A DNA stretch of 64,000 nt from Thioclava sp. GXIMD4216 (GTDB lineage Bacteria > Pseudomonadota > Alphaproteobacteria > Rhodobacterales > Rhodobacteraceae). The notes under the pieces are model-generated. The model was not told where the DNA came from. It ran no database searches and worked only from the letters and a program-made list of their open reading frames with translations. Shown one piece after another: positions 1-9,925 of this stretch; the first letter of the stretch is position 1, and each line of letters starts with the position of its first letter. The DNA lies in assembly GCF_037949285.1 (NCBI RefSeq), contig NZ_CP149928.1, positions 1 through 64,000 on the forward strand. Reading direction: 5' to 3'. A program made the position numbers and the translations under genes.

Positions 1-5
1 CCCGC

Positions 6-497
6 ATGACCTCCCTTCCCCCGCTTTCGCGCATCCTGTCAGACAATGCCGCACAGCTTGGCCTGAGCCGACCTGCCGCGATGTGTCTGGGGGCAATCTG
101 GCGCGCGGCACAGAACCCCTCGGCAGATGATCTGGTCACCCTTCTGGGCATTTCGCGCTCGAATGTCTCGACCGCCCTGAAGGAGCTGCGGGAAATCGGC
201 TTGGTCCAGCAGGCCCGCAGCCCCGGCAGCCGGAAGGATTTCTATGTGGCGGATGCGGATCCCTGGGCCCTGCTGCGCAAGCTGATGATCGAGCGCCAGC
301 GCAAGACGTTCGAACCTCTGGCCGAGGCCTTTGCCGCCCATGCCACCGAAGACCCGCGACTGCCCGCGCTGGCCGAGATCTCGTCGCAACTCAACATCTG
401 GCTGCGGCAACTGACGGCGCTCGACCCTGACAGCCTTGCGAAGGCCACCGCAGCCGATCCGACGAAGCTACTGAAAAAGAATAAAAAGAAAGACTGA
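6..497 (+). CDS. GbsR/MarR-family winged-helix transcriptional regulator (5' end possibly outside window)
   Basis: Small DNA-binding protein of 163 residues from the first visible ATG. Residues about 35-85 form a winged helix with the recognition segment GISRSNVSTALKELREIGLV, followed by the wing and a helical dimerisation tail ending in a Lys-rich stretch (LLKKNKKKD). This is typical of the GbsR/MarR-like proteins that often sit beside choline, osmolyte or metal genes. No in-frame stop lies between the window edge and the ATG, so the true start could be upstream. The target genes are not visible, since upstream sequence is missing and the next gene (trpB) is convergent. Family assignment is reasonably sure; function is not known. 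Confidence 0.75.
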   Translation: MTSLPPLSRILSDNAAQLGLSRPAAMCLGAIWRAAQNPSADDLVTLLGISRSNVSTALKELREIGLVQQARSPGSRKDFYVADADPWALLRKLMIERQRKTFEPLAEAFAAHATEDPRLPALAEISSQLNIWLRQLTALDPDSLAKATAADPTKLLKKNKKKD

Positions 498-565
498 CGC
501 GCGGCCATACCGTCGCGCCATGCGCCAAGGCCCCGCCCTGCAGAGGCGCACCATGCCACCGCAGG

Positions 566-598
566 AAAAAGCCCGAAGCCGGTCTCATGGCTTCGGGC
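566..598 (-). terminator. Rho-independent terminator of trpB
   Basis: A perfect 10-bp stem (GCCCGAAGCC / GGCTTCGGGC, 571-580 and 589-598) with an 8-nt loop. Read on the minus strand it is followed by a run of five T (complement of 566-570). It lies 15 nt past the trpB stop. Confidence 0.85.
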
Positions 599-613
599 AT
601 GCTCTGTCCGGAC

Positions 614-1852
614 TTAGCGTTCGGTCTGGATATCGAACCCCAGATGCTTGGCGACCGCGAAGATATCCTTGTCGCCGCGCCCGCACATATTCATCACGAT
701 GATATGGTCTTTGGGCAGGGTCGGCGCGATCTTCATGACATGCGCCAGCGCATGGCTGGGCTCGAGCGCAGGAATGATGCCTTCGGTACGGCAGGAGAAC
801 TGGAACGCCTCCAGCGCCTCTTTATCGGTGATCGAGACATAGTTCGCACGGCCCGTATCATGCAACCAGGCATGTTCCGGCCCGATACCGGGATAGTCGA
901 GACCCGCCGAGATCGAATGGCCCTCAAGGATCTGGCCATCGGCATCTTGCAGAAGATAGGTGCGGTTGCCATGCAGCACCCCCGGACGCCCGCCGGTCAG
1001 CGAGGCGCAATGCTCCATCTTCTCGTTCACGCCGTGCCCGCCCGCCTCGACGCCGATGATATTCACCGATTTGTCGTTCAGGAACGGATAGAACAGCCCC
1101 ATCGCATTCGACCCGCCGCCAAGGGCCGCCACCAGCGTATCGGGCAGACGGCCCTCGCCTTCCTGCTCGGCCAGCTGCCAGCGCACCTCCTTGCCGATGA
1201 TCGACTGGAAATCGCGCACGATCATCGGGTAGGGATGCGGGCCAGCCGCCGTGCCGATGCAGTAGAACGTGTCGCGCACATTGGTCACCCAATCGCGCAG
1301 CGCTTCGTTCATGGCATCTTTCAGCGTGGCACGACCGGAGGTCGCGGGCACCACTTCGGCCCCCAGAAGACGCATGCGGAAGACGTTGGGCGCCTGACGC
1401 TCGACATCGGTCGCGCCCATATAGACCACGCATTTCAGACCGAATTTGGCACAAACCGTGGCCGTTGCCACACCATGCTGCCCCGCGCCGGTTTCCGCGA
1501 TGATACGGGTCTTGCCCATGCGCTTGGCCAGCAGGATCTGGCCGATCACGTTATTGATCTTATGCGCGCCGGTATGGTTGAGCTCGTCGCGCTTGAGGTA
1601 GATCTTGGCACCGCCCAGCTCTTCGGTCATGCGGGGCGCGTAATATAACGGCGAGGGGCGGCCGACATAATGCTTCCACAGATCGTCCATCTCGGCCCAG
1701 AAGGTCGGGTCGACTTTGGCGCGCTCGTATTCCGCCTCCAGATCGAGGATCAGCGGCATCAGCGTTTCCGAGACGAAACGCCCGCCATAGATCCCGAACC
1801 GGCCATTATCGTCCGGCACATTCATGAAGCTGTTGATCAGATCGTCGGCCAT
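614..1852 (-). CDS. trpB: Tryptophan synthase beta chain TrpB
   Basis: PLP enzyme of 412 residues that condenses indole and L-serine to L-tryptophan in the cytoplasmic alpha2-beta2 complex. The PLP lysine is K98 in HTGAHKINN, the cofactor phosphate loop is GGGSNAMG, and the C-terminal NMCGRGDKD is also typical. I chose the ATG at 1852 ([10 protein letters not shown]) because GGGAGAAGG sits just upstream. The frame stays open to 2284, but that extension overlaps the AraC-type gene and looks nothing like TrpB. The gene stands alone: no trpF or trpA is visible on either side, so the alpha subunit must be encoded elsewhere or in a distant operon. Confidence 0.97.
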   Translation of the reverse strand: MADDLINSFMNVPDDNGRFGIYGGRFVSETLMPLILDLEAEYERAKVDPTFWAEMDDLWKHYVGRPSPLYYAPRMTEELGGAKIYLKRDELNHTGAHKINNVIGQILLAKRMGKTRIIAETGAGQHGVATATVCAKFGLKCVVYMGATDVERQAPNVFRMRLLGAEVVPATSGRATLKDAMNEALRDWVTNVRDTFYCIGTAAGPHPYPMIVRDFQSIIGKEVRWQLAEQEGEGRLPDTLVAALGGGSNAMGLFYPFLNDKSVNIIGVEAGGHGVNEKMEHCASLTGGRPGVLHGNRTYLLQDADGQILEGHSISAGLDYPGIGPEHAWLHDTGRANYVSITDKEALEAFQFSCRTEGIIPALEPSHALAHVMKIAPTLPKDHIIVMNMCGRGDKDIFAVAKHLGFDIQTER

Positions 1853-1947
1853 GACCTTCTCCCTTATGTTTGCCCCCATGTAACCCTGCTGGGGGCGAAG
1901 ATAAAGCGGGCGATTGCGCTTTTGCGTGATAACAGACGATCTGCCCC

Positions 1948-1987
1948 AAAAAACAGCGCGCCGGTAGGGCGATCCGTTCTTGCGCGC
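1948..1987 (-). terminator. Probable terminator of the AraC-type gene
   Basis: GCGCGC arms at 1956-1961 and 1982-1987, with an additional CGG/CCG pairing inside. On the minus strand they are followed by TGTTTTTTGG. It lies directly after the stop codon at 2001. Confidence 0.6.
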
Positions 1988-2000
1988 GGGGCGGGGAAGA

Positions 2001-3023
2001 TCAGTGGCGCAACGCGTTGAAGGCCTTGCGATAGTGCGACGGCGACGTATTCTCCCAGCGGCGGAACGCACGGACAAAGGCGCTGGGTTCGGAATAGCCC
2101 AGCTCTGCCGCGATATGCGAGATCGACAGGCGCGACCCTTCCAGATAGCGGCAGGCCTGTTCGCGGCGGGTCTCTTCGACCAGACGCGCGAAACTGGTGC
2201 CACATTCTTGCAGACGGCGCTGCAAGGTCCAGCGCGGCAGGCCCATCCGGTCCGACAGGCGGTCAAGATCCAGTTCCGCATCACGCAGATGCAGGCGGAT
2301 CACCTCGGCCACCTCCTCGGTCAGGCTGGGGCCATTCTCGCGCAGGCTGAGGGCGCGCAGATTGCACAGCAAAAGCTGCTGCAGGGTGGCATCGGCCCCC
2401 GGCATGGCACGCACACCGTCTTCGCTGCGGAAAACCAGCGCATTGGCGGGGCGGCCAAAGCGCACCGGCGCGCCGAATGCAGCCTCTATTTCCTGACGCG
2501 AGCCGGTTTCGGGTTGTTCCAGTTCGATCAGTTCGGGCGTCCAGTCCGCCCCCGCCGCATGACGCAGAACGTTAGAGAACATGCCCAGCGTGACCAGCGC
2601 ATCCTGATCGCGCAGATGCACACGCTCCGGCGCGATGCGATAGCTCATCCATGTCAGCCCGCCCTGCTGGCGACAGCCGGTCACGGTGCCTTGCTGGTGC
2701 CACGGAAAATAGGTCGTAAGATTTTGCGCCGCCGTGCCCAGATCCGGCGAATTTATGGCGATATAGCCGATCAGCCCCAGCATTTCCGGCGTGAACGCCT
2801 GCCCATAGGCCAGTCCGAAATTCACATCCCCCGACCGTTCGGCCCCCAGTTCCATCATGCGGCAGTAAAGGTCCAGATCCATCCGGCTCATAGGCTGGCC
2901 CGCCGTTTCCGGCGCAAAGCCCAATGTGCCGAAAAAACTGTCGGGGCAAAGCTTGTAACGGCGGATAAAACCGTCGATTCCGGTGGCCGCTGCGGCCAAA
3001 ACCTGAGGTGTCGGAGCCTGCAT
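2001..3023 (-). CDS. AraC-family regulator, probable activator of ethanolamine genes (EutR-like by position)
   Basis: Protein of 340 residues. The N-terminal part (about 1-210) resembles the arabinose-binding-like domain of OruR/ArgR-type AraC proteins. The C-terminal 100 residues hold the double helix-turn-helix, including [25 protein letters not shown]. Start ATG at 3023 has GGAGGG 8-13 nt upstream; an earlier in-frame start at 3095 lacks a good site. It follows the ethanolamine permease on the same strand, 175 nt downstream, and AraC-type proteins regulate ethanolamine use in enteric bacteria and pseudomonads. The link to eut is therefore inference from position, not from sequence similarity I can measure. 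Confidence 0.8.
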   Translation of the reverse strand: MQAPTPQVLAAAATGIDGFIRRYKLCPDSFFGTLGFAPETAGQPMSRMDLDLYCRMMELGAERSGDVNFGLAYGQAFTPEMLGLIGYIAINSPDLGTAAQNLTTYFPWHQQGTVTGCRQQGGLTWMSYRIAPERVHLRDQDALVTLGMFSNVLRHAAGADWTPELIELEQPETGSRQEIEAAFGAPVRFGRPANALVFRSEDGVRAMPGADATLQQLLLCNLRALSLRENGPSLTEEVAEVIRLHLRDAELDLDRLSDRMGLPRWTLQRRLQECGTSFARLVEETRREQACRYLEGSRLSISHIAAELGYSEPSAFVRAFRRWENTSPSHYRKAFNALRH

Positions 3024-3140
3024 CTGAATCCCTCCATATCGCGGACGGAATGAACCTTGGCTCAGGCTAGCGCAATCACGGCCATGCGCCCACACCTTAT
3101 CTACAAGGCCGAAATACGACTAAAGTCCAAAAGTTGAACC

Positions 3141-3163
3141 GCTCGCCCAAATCTTGGGCAAGC
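3141..3163 (-). terminator. Weak terminator-like hairpin after the ethanolamine permease gene
   Basis: GCTcGCCCAA and TTGGGCaAGC pair around a 3-nt loop with one mismatch. On the minus strand a short T-rich tract (AACTTTT) follows. It lies between the permease stop and the AraC-type start and may only attenuate read-through. Confidence 0.4.
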
Positions 3164-3198
3164 GGCAATCTTTCCGGTCCGGACGTTGCAAGGGCGGC

Positions 3199-4563
3199 TT
3201 ATTCGCCCGCCGTAGCCGTGGCCGTTTCCTTGCGGCGCAGCAGGGCGGCGGTGGTCGTGCCGAGGATCATCAGAACCGCGAAGATCACGAAGATCTCGAA
3301 GTTATAGATGATCATCGCCAGCATCGCGAGGCAGGCCAGACCCAGCGCGATGGCCGGCAGGATCGGGAACAGGGGGGCTTTCCACGGGCGGTCCAGATCG
3401 GGTTCGGTCTTGCGCAGACGGAACAGCGAGGCCATCGACATGATATACATCACCAGCGCGCCAAAGACGGCCATCGTCACGATGGTGGCGGTCAGCGACA
3501 TGCCCGCAACCGAGATCAGGCTGTCGGAATAGATCGCGACGATGCCCACGATCCCGCCTGCAATGGTGGCCACGTGCGGCGTATGGAAGCGCGGATGGAC
3601 CTTCGAGAAGACCTCGGGCAGCAGACCGGCGCGCGACAGGGCGAACATCTGGCGGGCATAGCCCATGATGATGCCGTGGAAGGACGCGATCAGACCGAAA
3701 AGCCCCAGCCAGACCAGCATATGGGTCCAGCCGCTGCCTTCACCCACCACGCGGATCATCGCTTGCGGCAGCGGGTCGTTGAGGTTGGACAGCTGCGACC
3801 AGTCGCCTGAGCCGCCCGCCATGATCATTACGCCGAAGGCAAGGAAGACCAGCGTCAGGATGCCTGCGATATAGGCTTTCGGTACGGTGCGGCGCGGGTC
3901 TTTGGCCTCTTCGGCGGCCATAGCGACGCCTTCAATGGCAAGGAAGAACCAGATCGCAAAGGGGATCGCGGCAAAGATCCCACCAATCGCCACGGGCGAG
4001 AACGCGCTGGCGCCAGCCCAGCCGTTGGCTGCGAAATTGGTCACCGAGAAGGCGGGCGCGACGACCCCCATGAAGACCAGCAGCTCGAAGACCGCCAGCA
4101 GCGTCACCAGCAACTCGAAGGTCGCCGCGATCTTCACCCCTGCGATATTGAGCGCGATAAAGATGACATAGGCGCAAACGGCGGCCAGTTTCGGGTCCAG
4201 CCCTGGAAACTGCACATTGAGATAGGAGCCGATCGCCAGCGCGATAGCGGGCGGGGCAAAGAGAAACTCGATCAGCGTGGCAAAGCCCGCGATGGCCCCA
4301 CCCGTGGGACCGAAGGCGCGGTTGGCATAGGCAAACGGCCCGCCTGCACGCGGGATCGCGGTGGTCAGCTCGGTAAAGCTGAAGATGAAGGCGGTATACA
4401 TGGCCGCCACGATGATCGTGGTGATCAGAAAGCCCAGCGTGCCCGCGCTTTCCCAGCCATAGCTCCAGCCGAAATATTCGCCCGAGATCACGAGGCCGAC
4501 GGCGAGGCCCCAGAGATGGAAGGCGTTGAGGCTTTTTGACAGCCCTGCTTTGCCAGTTGACAT
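3199..4563 (-). CDS. eat: Ethanolamine permease (APC superfamily)
   Basis: Inner-membrane amino acid/polyamine/organocation transporter of 454 residues with about 12 hydrophobic segments. The N-terminal signature WGLAVGLVISGEYFGWSYGW, and FSFTELTTAIPRAGGPFAYA in the next helices, are those of the ethanolamine permease family that works with EutBC outside microcompartments. It lies 40 nt downstream of eutC in the same direction, giving the order eutB-eutC-eat-araC. The start ATG at 4563 has AGGGA upstream. No microcompartment shell genes are seen, so ethanolamine would be used in the open cytoplasm. Confidence 0.93.
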   Translation of the reverse strand: MSTGKAGLSKSLNAFHLWGLAVGLVISGEYFGWSYGWESAGTLGFLITTIIVAAMYTAFIFSFTELTTAIPRAGGPFAYANRAFGPTGGAIAGFATLIEFLFAPPAIALAIGSYLNVQFPGLDPKLAAVCAYVIFIALNIAGVKIAATFELLVTLLAVFELLVFMGVVAPAFSVTNFAANGWAGASAFSPVAIGGIFAAIPFAIWFFLAIEGVAMAAEEAKDPRRTVPKAYIAGILTLVFLAFGVMIMAGGSGDWSQLSNLNDPLPQAMIRVVGEGSGWTHMLVWLGLFGLIASFHGIIMGYARQMFALSRAGLLPEVFSKVHPRFHTPHVATIAGGIVGIVAIYSDSLISVAGMSLTATIVTMAVFGALVMYIMSMASLFRLRKTEPDLDRPWKAPLFPILPAIALGLACLAMLAMIIYNFEIFVIFAVLMILGTTTAALLRRKETATATAGE

Positions 4564-4603
4564 GATGTTTTCCCTGTTTGGTTATTATGGACCCGTTCGG
4601 GCC

Positions 4604-5374
4604 TTAGTCCTTTGGTCGTTCTGGTAGTGGCATGATCTCGGAAGCCGCCAGACTGGGGGCTTCTTCCTTCAGCTTGGTGCCGGTCAGGCCCCGTCGGCGC
4701 GCCTCGCGCACCAGCCATGCCAGTTTGGAGGCCGCCTGAACCGGCGTCTGCCCCCCACTGAGATGGATATTCGACAGGCAGTTCCGGTCGCTATCGGGGC
4801 AACCGGGCTGCGGGTTATGGGTAAGGTAGATGCCAAGGCTATCGGCCACGGTCAGCCCCGGACGCTCGCCAATCAGCACGGCCACCATGCGGGCGCCCAG
4901 ACCCTGCCCGATCTCGTCGCCCACGGCCACGCGGCCTTGGGTCACAATCGCCACAGGCGCAATCGACAGATCGGCCAGCGCCTCATGCGCGGCCCGCAAG
5001 GTCGCGCCCGCATGGGCCTGCACGGCGGCCGAAGACAGCCCGTCACAGATCACAAAGGCCAGATCATAGCCGCCCTCTCGCAAGGCGCTGCGGCTTTCGT
5101 CCGACAGTTTGCGCCCCAGATCGGGGCGACGCAAATAGACAGACCGGTCGGCCGCCGCCGAGGCCAGCGCCAGCGTGTCAAAACCGGACAGCTCGTCCTG
5201 TAGGGCACCCACATCCAAAGGCGCATGGACCGCATCGCGGGCACGCGCCGCATCCAGCCGGAAAGACGCCAGCGCAGAGGTCGGCAGCCCCGCGCCCGAC
5301 CGCCCCAGCCCGATACGGGCGCGGGTGGCTTGGCGAAGGCGGGCAAAGGGGTCGCGGGTCAGATCATCGCTCAT
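4604..5374 (-). CDS. eutC: Ethanolamine ammonia-lyase light chain EutC
   Basis: Small subunit (256 residues) of adenosylcobalamin-dependent ethanolamine ammonia-lyase, which splits ethanolamine into acetaldehyde and ammonia. The family segments are visible: DPFARLRQATRARIGLGRSG near the N-terminus, then VICDGLSSAAVQAH, VGDEIG, IGERPGL and CLSNIHLSGG, which belong to the cobalamin-binding subunit. It begins 9 nt after the eutB stop. Length matches the family (about 255-300). Confidence 0.95.
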   Translation of the reverse strand: MSDDLTRDPFARLRQATRARIGLGRSGAGLPTSALASFRLDAARARDAVHAPLDVGALQDELSGFDTLALASAAADRSVYLRRPDLGRKLSDESRSALREGGYDLAFVICDGLSSAAVQAHAGATLRAAHEALADLSIAPVAIVTQGRVAVGDEIGQGLGARMVAVLIGERPGLTVADSLGIYLTHNPQPGCPDSDRNCLSNIHLSGGQTPVQAASKLAWLVREARRRGLTGTKLKEEAPSLAASEIMPLPERPKD

Positions 5375-5383
5375 GGGCCGACC

Positions 5384-6775
5384 TCACGCGCTCAGGGCCG
5401 GACGGGTCATCTCCGCCAGCAGCCGGTTGGGGGTGGATGCAATCCGGCCCGCCCTGTCGATGATGCCCTGCGCCTCAAGCCAGCTTTCGAATTCGGGCGC
5501 AGCCCTGAGGCCGAAACTTTCGCGTAGGTAGAGGATGTCGTGATAGGACAGCGACTGGTAATTCAGCATGATATCATCCGCCCCCGGCACGCCGATGAAA
5601 TAGCGGCAGCCCGCATCGGACAGAAGCGTCAAGAGACCGTCCATATCATCCTGATCGGCATGCGAGTGGTTGGTGTAGCACACGTCGCACCCCATCGGCA
5701 CGCCCATCAGCTTGGCGCAGAAATGGTCCTCGAGGCCCGCGCGGGTGATCTGCTTGCCGTCAAACAGATATTCCGGCCCGATAAAGCCCACGACCGTATT
5801 CACCAGAAGCGGATCGAAGGCGCGCGCCACGGCATAGGCGCGGGTTTCCACCGTCTGCTGGTCCATGCCGAAATGCGCATCGGCGGACAGGGCCGCCCCC
5901 TGCCCCGTCTCGAAATACATCACATTCTGACCCATCGTTCCGCGCTTCAGCGAGAGCGCCGCATCCTGCGCCTCGGCCAGCACCGCCAGATCGACACCAA
6001 AGCCGCGATTGGCCTTTTCCGTGCCCGCAATCGACTGGAACACCAGATCCAGAGGCGCGCCGCGATTGATGATTTCGATGGAATTGGTCACATGGGTCAG
6101 CACGCAGCTTTGCGTGGGGATCGCGTGACGCTCGCGCAGCTCATCCAGCAAATGGATCAGCGCCATCGCCTGCGGCACGTTATCAGTGGCGGGGTTGATG
6201 CCGATCATCGCATCGCCAATGCCGTAAAGCAGCCCGTCAATGATGCTGGCGGCCACGCCCGCCGGATCATCGGTCGGGTGGTTGGGTTGCAGGCGGCTCG
6301 AGACCGTGCCAGCCAGACCCATTGTGGTGCGGAAAGCGGTGATTACCTCGATCTTGCGGGCCACAGAGATAAGGTCACGGTTGCGCATCAATTTAGAGAC
6401 AGCGGCCACCATCTCGGGCGTCAGCCCCGGCGCCAGCGCCTTCAGCGCCGCCCCATCGGCCTCATTCGACAACAGCCAGTCGCGGAACTGGCCCACCGTC
6501 ATATGCGCCACCGGCGCGAAGGCCGCGCGGTCATGGCTGTCGCAGATCAGGCGGGTGACCTCGTCTTCCTCATAGGGCACAAGCTGTTCGGCCAGAAATT
6601 CGGTCAGCGGCAGATCGGCCAGCGCCATCTGCGCCGCCACCCGCGCGATCTCGCTTTCGGCAGCCACCCCTGCCAGCTCGTCCCCCGAGCGCTGCGGGCT
6701 GGCCGCCGCCAGAAGCGCGGTCAGGCTGTCGAAGCGGAAGGTTTCGGATCCGATCATATGGCGGTAGCTGGGCAT
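5384..6775 (-). CDS. eutB: Ethanolamine ammonia-lyase heavy chain EutB
   Basis: Catalytic TIM-barrel subunit, 463 residues, the usual length. Recognisable segments are IGDAMIGINPATDN, TQSCVLTHVTNSIEIINRGAPLDLVFQSIAGTE and GVPMGCDVCYTNHSHADQDDMD. The start at 6775 (MPSYRHMIGSETF) has GGAGG 5-10 nt upstream; the open frame to 6937 is not coding-like. It is the first gene of the eut operon, and its promoter must lie in the divergent region before the ABC transporter. Acetaldehyde is the product; no acetaldehyde dehydrogenase gene is next to it. Activity needs adenosylcobalamin. Confidence 0.96.
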   Translation of the reverse strand: MPSYRHMIGSETFRFDSLTALLAAASPQRSGDELAGVAAESEIARVAAQMALADLPLTEFLAEQLVPYEEDEVTRLICDSHDRAAFAPVAHMTVGQFRDWLLSNEADGAALKALAPGLTPEMVAAVSKLMRNRDLISVARKIEVITAFRTTMGLAGTVSSRLQPNHPTDDPAGVAASIIDGLLYGIGDAMIGINPATDNVPQAMALIHLLDELRERHAIPTQSCVLTHVTNSIEIINRGAPLDLVFQSIAGTEKANRGFGVDLAVLAEAQDAALSLKRGTMGQNVMYFETGQGAALSADAHFGMDQQTVETRAYAVARAFDPLLVNTVVGFIGPEYLFDGKQITRAGLEDHFCAKLMGVPMGCDVCYTNHSHADQDDMDGLLTLLSDAGCRYFIGVPGADDIMLNYQSLSYHDILYLRESFGLRAAPEFESWLEAQGIIDRAGRIASTPNRLLAEMTRPALSA

Positions 6776-7048
6776 AGGGCCTCCGGTAAGCGTCTGTGAC
6801 AGATTACCCCATCCTGCCCCGCCAAGACTTGACCGCATATGACAATCATCGGCCCGCCCCTGCCGCCTTCGGTCAAGTTTGCGCGCCTGTAGCAAAAGCA
6901 CCGCTCGCGCCAAAATTGCGAGCATCGCGCAAACCATCCCCCGCCGCGCGAACCCCGCCCGCTTGTTGGAAATCTTTCACAAAACCTCAGCATGAGTGTC
7001 ACTTTGCCTCGCCATCTGCTGGCCCAAGCAGAGTTAAAGGAACATGAC
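6776..7048. promoter_or_regulatory. Divergent intergenic region of eutB and the ABC transporter operon
   Basis: The 273 nt between two divergent operons must hold both promoters. Ribosome binding sites are clear at both ends (GGAGG before eutB, AAAGGA before the ATPase gene). I could not pick out a convincing -35/-10 pair or an inverted-repeat operator. Confidence 0.4.
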
Positions 7049-8179
7049 ATGACCTCCCAATCCGTCACGCTGACAAATATCGGCAAGGGATTTGGCACAA
7101 CGAAGGTGCTGAAGGGGATCGACCTCGACATTCAGGCGGGCGAGTTCCTGTCACTGGTAGGGATGTCGGGCTGTGGGAAATCGACGCTTCTGCGGATCAT
7201 CGCGGGGCTGGAAAGCGCCGATCAGGGCCGCGTCGCGATCAATGGCGCCGATGTCACCGGCACCGATCCGACCGACCGCAATCTGGCGATGGTCTTCCAG
7301 TCCTATGCGCTTTATCCGCATATGTCGGTGCGCCAGAATATCGCTACGCCCCTGCGGATGCGTAAGCTGCGGCTGATCGACCGCCTGCCGCTGATCGGGC
7401 GTCTGACCGCCAACCGCGAGACCCTGCGCGAGATCAACCATGCCGTGGAACAGGCCGCCGAGGTGCTCCAGATCTCGGCGCTTTTGGACCGTAAACCGGC
7501 GCAGCTTTCGGGCGGTCAACGCCAGCGGGTGGCGCTTGCGCGGGCTTTGGTGCGCCAGCCTGCCGCCTTCCTGATGGACGAGCCGCTGTCGAACCTTGAT
7601 GCCAAACTGCGCGCCCATATGCGTGACGAACTCGCCGCCCTGCACAAACGTCTTGGCGCGACCTTCATCTATGTCACCCATGATCAGGTCGAGGCGATGA
7701 CCATGTCCGACCGCATCGCGCTGATGTCCGAGGGCCGGATCGAGCAATTAGGCACGCCCGATGAACTTTATCGCCGCCCTGCCAATCTGACGGTCGCGCG
7801 GTTTATCGGCGCGCCCACCATCAACCTGCTGCCCGCCGAAAGCCTGGCTGATGGCCGCTTGCGCCTGCTGGGCGAGGTTCTGGATATGCGTATCCGTCAG
7901 GCGGGGCCGGTGACCTTGGGGCTGCGCGCCGAGGATATCCATCTGACGGCCACGGGGCTTTCTGCGCGCGTCACACGGATCGAGACCCATGGTGCCGACC
8001 GCTATGTGACCTGCTGTCTGCTGGCCGATGAGACGCTCTCGGTGACCCTGCGCCAAAGTGCCTCTCTGCCGCGACCCTTGGGGCAGGTGCATCTGGGCTT
8101 TGCGCCCGAGGCGCTGCATGTCTTCGGCGCGGATGGCCAGCGCCTGACCCCGCGCCTACGTCAGCAGGTGGTGGCATGA
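7049..8179 (+). CDS. CUT1-type ABC transporter ATP-binding protein (MalK/UgpC-like)
   Basis: Cytoplasmic ATPase of 376 residues powering a carbohydrate- or glycerophosphodiester-type importer. Walker A is GMSGCGKST (K44), the Q-loop is VFQSYALYPH, the signature is LSGGQRQRVALARALV, Walker B is AAFLMDEPLSNLD and the switch His is in THDQVEAM. A C-terminal TOBE/MalK-like regulatory domain of about 130 residues follows. The ATG at 7049 is chosen because AAAGGA precedes it. Unusually the ATPase gene comes first in the operon. Its stop overlaps the next start by 4 nt (ATGA). Confidence 0.93.
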   Translation: MTSQSVTLTNIGKGFGTTKVLKGIDLDIQAGEFLSLVGMSGCGKSTLLRIIAGLESADQGRVAINGADVTGTDPTDRNLAMVFQSYALYPHMSVRQNIATPLRMRKLRLIDRLPLIGRLTANRETLREINHAVEQAAEVLQISALLDRKPAQLSGGQRQRVALARALVRQPAAFLMDEPLSNLDAKLRAHMRDELAALHKRLGATFIYVTHDQVEAMTMSDRIALMSEGRIEQLGTPDELYRRPANLTVARFIGAPTINLLPAESLADGRLRLLGEVLDMRIRQAGPVTLGLRAEDIHLTATGLSARVTRIETHGADRYVTCCLLADETLSVTLRQSASLPRPLGQVHLGFAPEALHVFGADGQRLTPRLRQQVVA

Positions 8180-9069
8180 GCGTCCTAGACCTCGGCTACG
8201 CCCGCCCGCGCCGTAAAATCAACAAGGGCATGCTTTTTGCCGCGCCTGCCGTCGTGCTGCTGCTGGCGATCTATATCCTGCCGCTGATCACCTTGGCGGG
8301 GTTTTCGCTGACCGACTACCAGCTGGGCGCGATCCGCTGGAAGTTTGTGGGGCTGTCGAACTTTACCAAGGCCTTCCATGATCCGGTCTTCCTGCGCGCC
8401 TTCTGGAATACCGTGCTTTATGCAGCGATTGTTATTCCCTGCGGCATCTTTCTGGCGCTTGGCGTGGCGCTTTTGGTGCATGGGCGCAGGCGCACGCGGG
8501 GGCTGTGGGAAGTTGCCTATTTCCTGCCCGTGACCGCCACTCTGGTTGCCATGGCCACCGTCTGGCAGTTCCTGCTGCATCCGACCCTTGGGCCGGTGAA
8601 TGCGGTCATTACATGGCTGGGCTTTGACGCGGTGCAATTTCTTGGCACCCCTTGGCTTCTGATCCCGACCATGGCGCTGATCGGCGTGTGGCAGGTGGTG
8701 GGCTTCAATATGGTGCTGTTTCTGGCAGGGCTGACCGCCATTCCGCAGGACCTGCATGAGGCCGCGCGTCTGGATGGTGCGAAATCCCCCATCGACCGGT
8801 TTCTCACCGTGACTTGGCCGATGCTGGGGCCGACGACGATGTTTGTCACGGTGACCACCTCGATTTCCGCCTTCAAGGTGTTCGAAACCGTGGCCGTGCT
8901 GACCAAGGGCCGTGCGGGGTCGGAGACGCTGCTTTACGCGCTCTATCTCGAAGGGTTCGATTATTCCAACACGGGCTATGCGGCGGCGCTGACGCTGATC
9001 TTCCTCTGTGTCGTGCTGGTCTTGTCGATCGGCCAGACGCTCCACCTTGAAAAGAAGGTCCATTACTGA
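8176..9069 (+). CDS. ABC transporter permease, MalF/UgpA type
   Basis: Inner-membrane permease of 297 residues with six predicted membrane segments. The cytoplasmic coupling motif EAARLDGAKSPIDRFLTVTWPML (EAA-x3-G) contacts the ATPase. It overlaps the ATPase gene by 4 nt and the next permease by 1 nt, so the three are translationally coupled. Sugar, glycerol-3-phosphate or glycerophosphodiester uptake are all compatible; the sequence does not decide. Confidence 0.92.
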   Translation: MSVLDLGYARPRRKINKGMLFAAPAVVLLLAIYILPLITLAGFSLTDYQLGAIRWKFVGLSNFTKAFHDPVFLRAFWNTVLYAAIVIPCGIFLALGVALLVHGRRRTRGLWEVAYFLPVTATLVAMATVWQFLLHPTLGPVNAVITWLGFDAVQFLGTPWLLIPTMALIGVWQVVGFNMVLFLAGLTAIPQDLHEAARLDGAKSPIDRFLTVTWPMLGPTTMFVTVTTSISAFKVFETVAVLTKGRAGSETLLYALYLEGFDYSNTGYAAALTLIFLCVVLVLSIGQTLHLEKKVHY

Positions 9070-9887
9070 TGCGCGCCTCGAAATACCTTCCCCATCTGGT
9101 GCTGGGCCTTGGCGCTGTGGTGATGCTTCTGCCCTTCTACTGGATGGTGCTGACCGCGATCCGCTCGCCTTCCGAGATTTTCGACATCTCGCTCTGGCCG
9201 ATCCCCAAGGACTTCTCGGGCGGTGAGAACTTCCATCAGGCAGCGACCTCGGTGCCCATGGCGCGCTTCATGCTCAACGGGGTGATCGTCTGCGCGGGCA
9301 TCCTGATCGTGCAGGTGCTGACGGCTGTGCCCTGTGCCTATGCGCTGGCGAAACTGCGCTTTCCGGGCCGTAAGATATTGCTGTCGGTAATTGTGGCGGC
9401 CCTCTGTGTGCCGATGCAGGCGCTGGCGCTGCCTCTCTTCGTGGGGCTGGCCAAGGCGCAGATGCTCAATACCTATTTCGCGATGATGGCGCCGTTCTTC
9501 CTGTCGGTCTTCGCGATCTTCCTCTTCCACCAGTCCTTCCGCTCCTATCCCGACGAGATCATCGAGGCCGCGCGTCTGGACGGGTTTTCGGAAATGGAAA
9601 TCTGCTGGCGGTTGGTGCTGCGCGCCTCGCTGCCCTCGCTTGCGGCCTTCGCGGTATTTTCCGTGGTCGCCCATTGGAACGACCTCTACTGGCCGATGAT
9701 CGTGGTCAATCGTACCGAACTGGCGCCGCCGCCGCTTGGCATGCTGTTCTTTGCCGATGCCGAAACCGGCACCAATTACGGTGCGCTCATGGCCGGAGCC
9801 TGTCTGATCACCGCGCCGATGGTCGTCTGTTTCCTCCTTGCCCGCCGCCAATTCATCGCGGGCATCACTATGGCGGGCGTCAAATGA
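9069..9887 (+). CDS. ABC transporter permease, MalG/UgpE type
   Basis: Second inner-membrane permease, 272 residues and about six membrane segments, with the coupling motif EAARLDGFSEMEICWRLV. It starts inside the stop codon of the preceding permease (TGATG). Together they form the heterodimeric channel of a CUT1-family importer. Confidence 0.92.
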   Translation: MRASKYLPHLVLGLGAVVMLLPFYWMVLTAIRSPSEIFDISLWPIPKDFSGGENFHQAATSVPMARFMLNGVIVCAGILIVQVLTAVPCAYALAKLRFPGRKILLSVIVAALCVPMQALALPLFVGLAKAQMLNTYFAMMAPFFLSVFAIFLFHQSFRSYPDEIIEAARLDGFSEMEICWRLVLRASLPSLAAFAVFSVVAHWNDLYWPMIVVNRTELAPPPLGMLFFADAETGTNYGALMAGACLITAPMVVCFLLARRQFIAGITMAGVK

Positions 9888-9925
9888 CCCAGCCTGTTTC
9901 CTCCCAACCGAACCGGAGTTTTCCC

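Noticed and set aside
1853..2284. Upstream extension of the trpB reading frame to 556 codons
   Set aside because: It overlaps the 3' end of the AraC-type gene, has no TrpB-like sequence, and a good ribosome binding site sits at ATG 1852.
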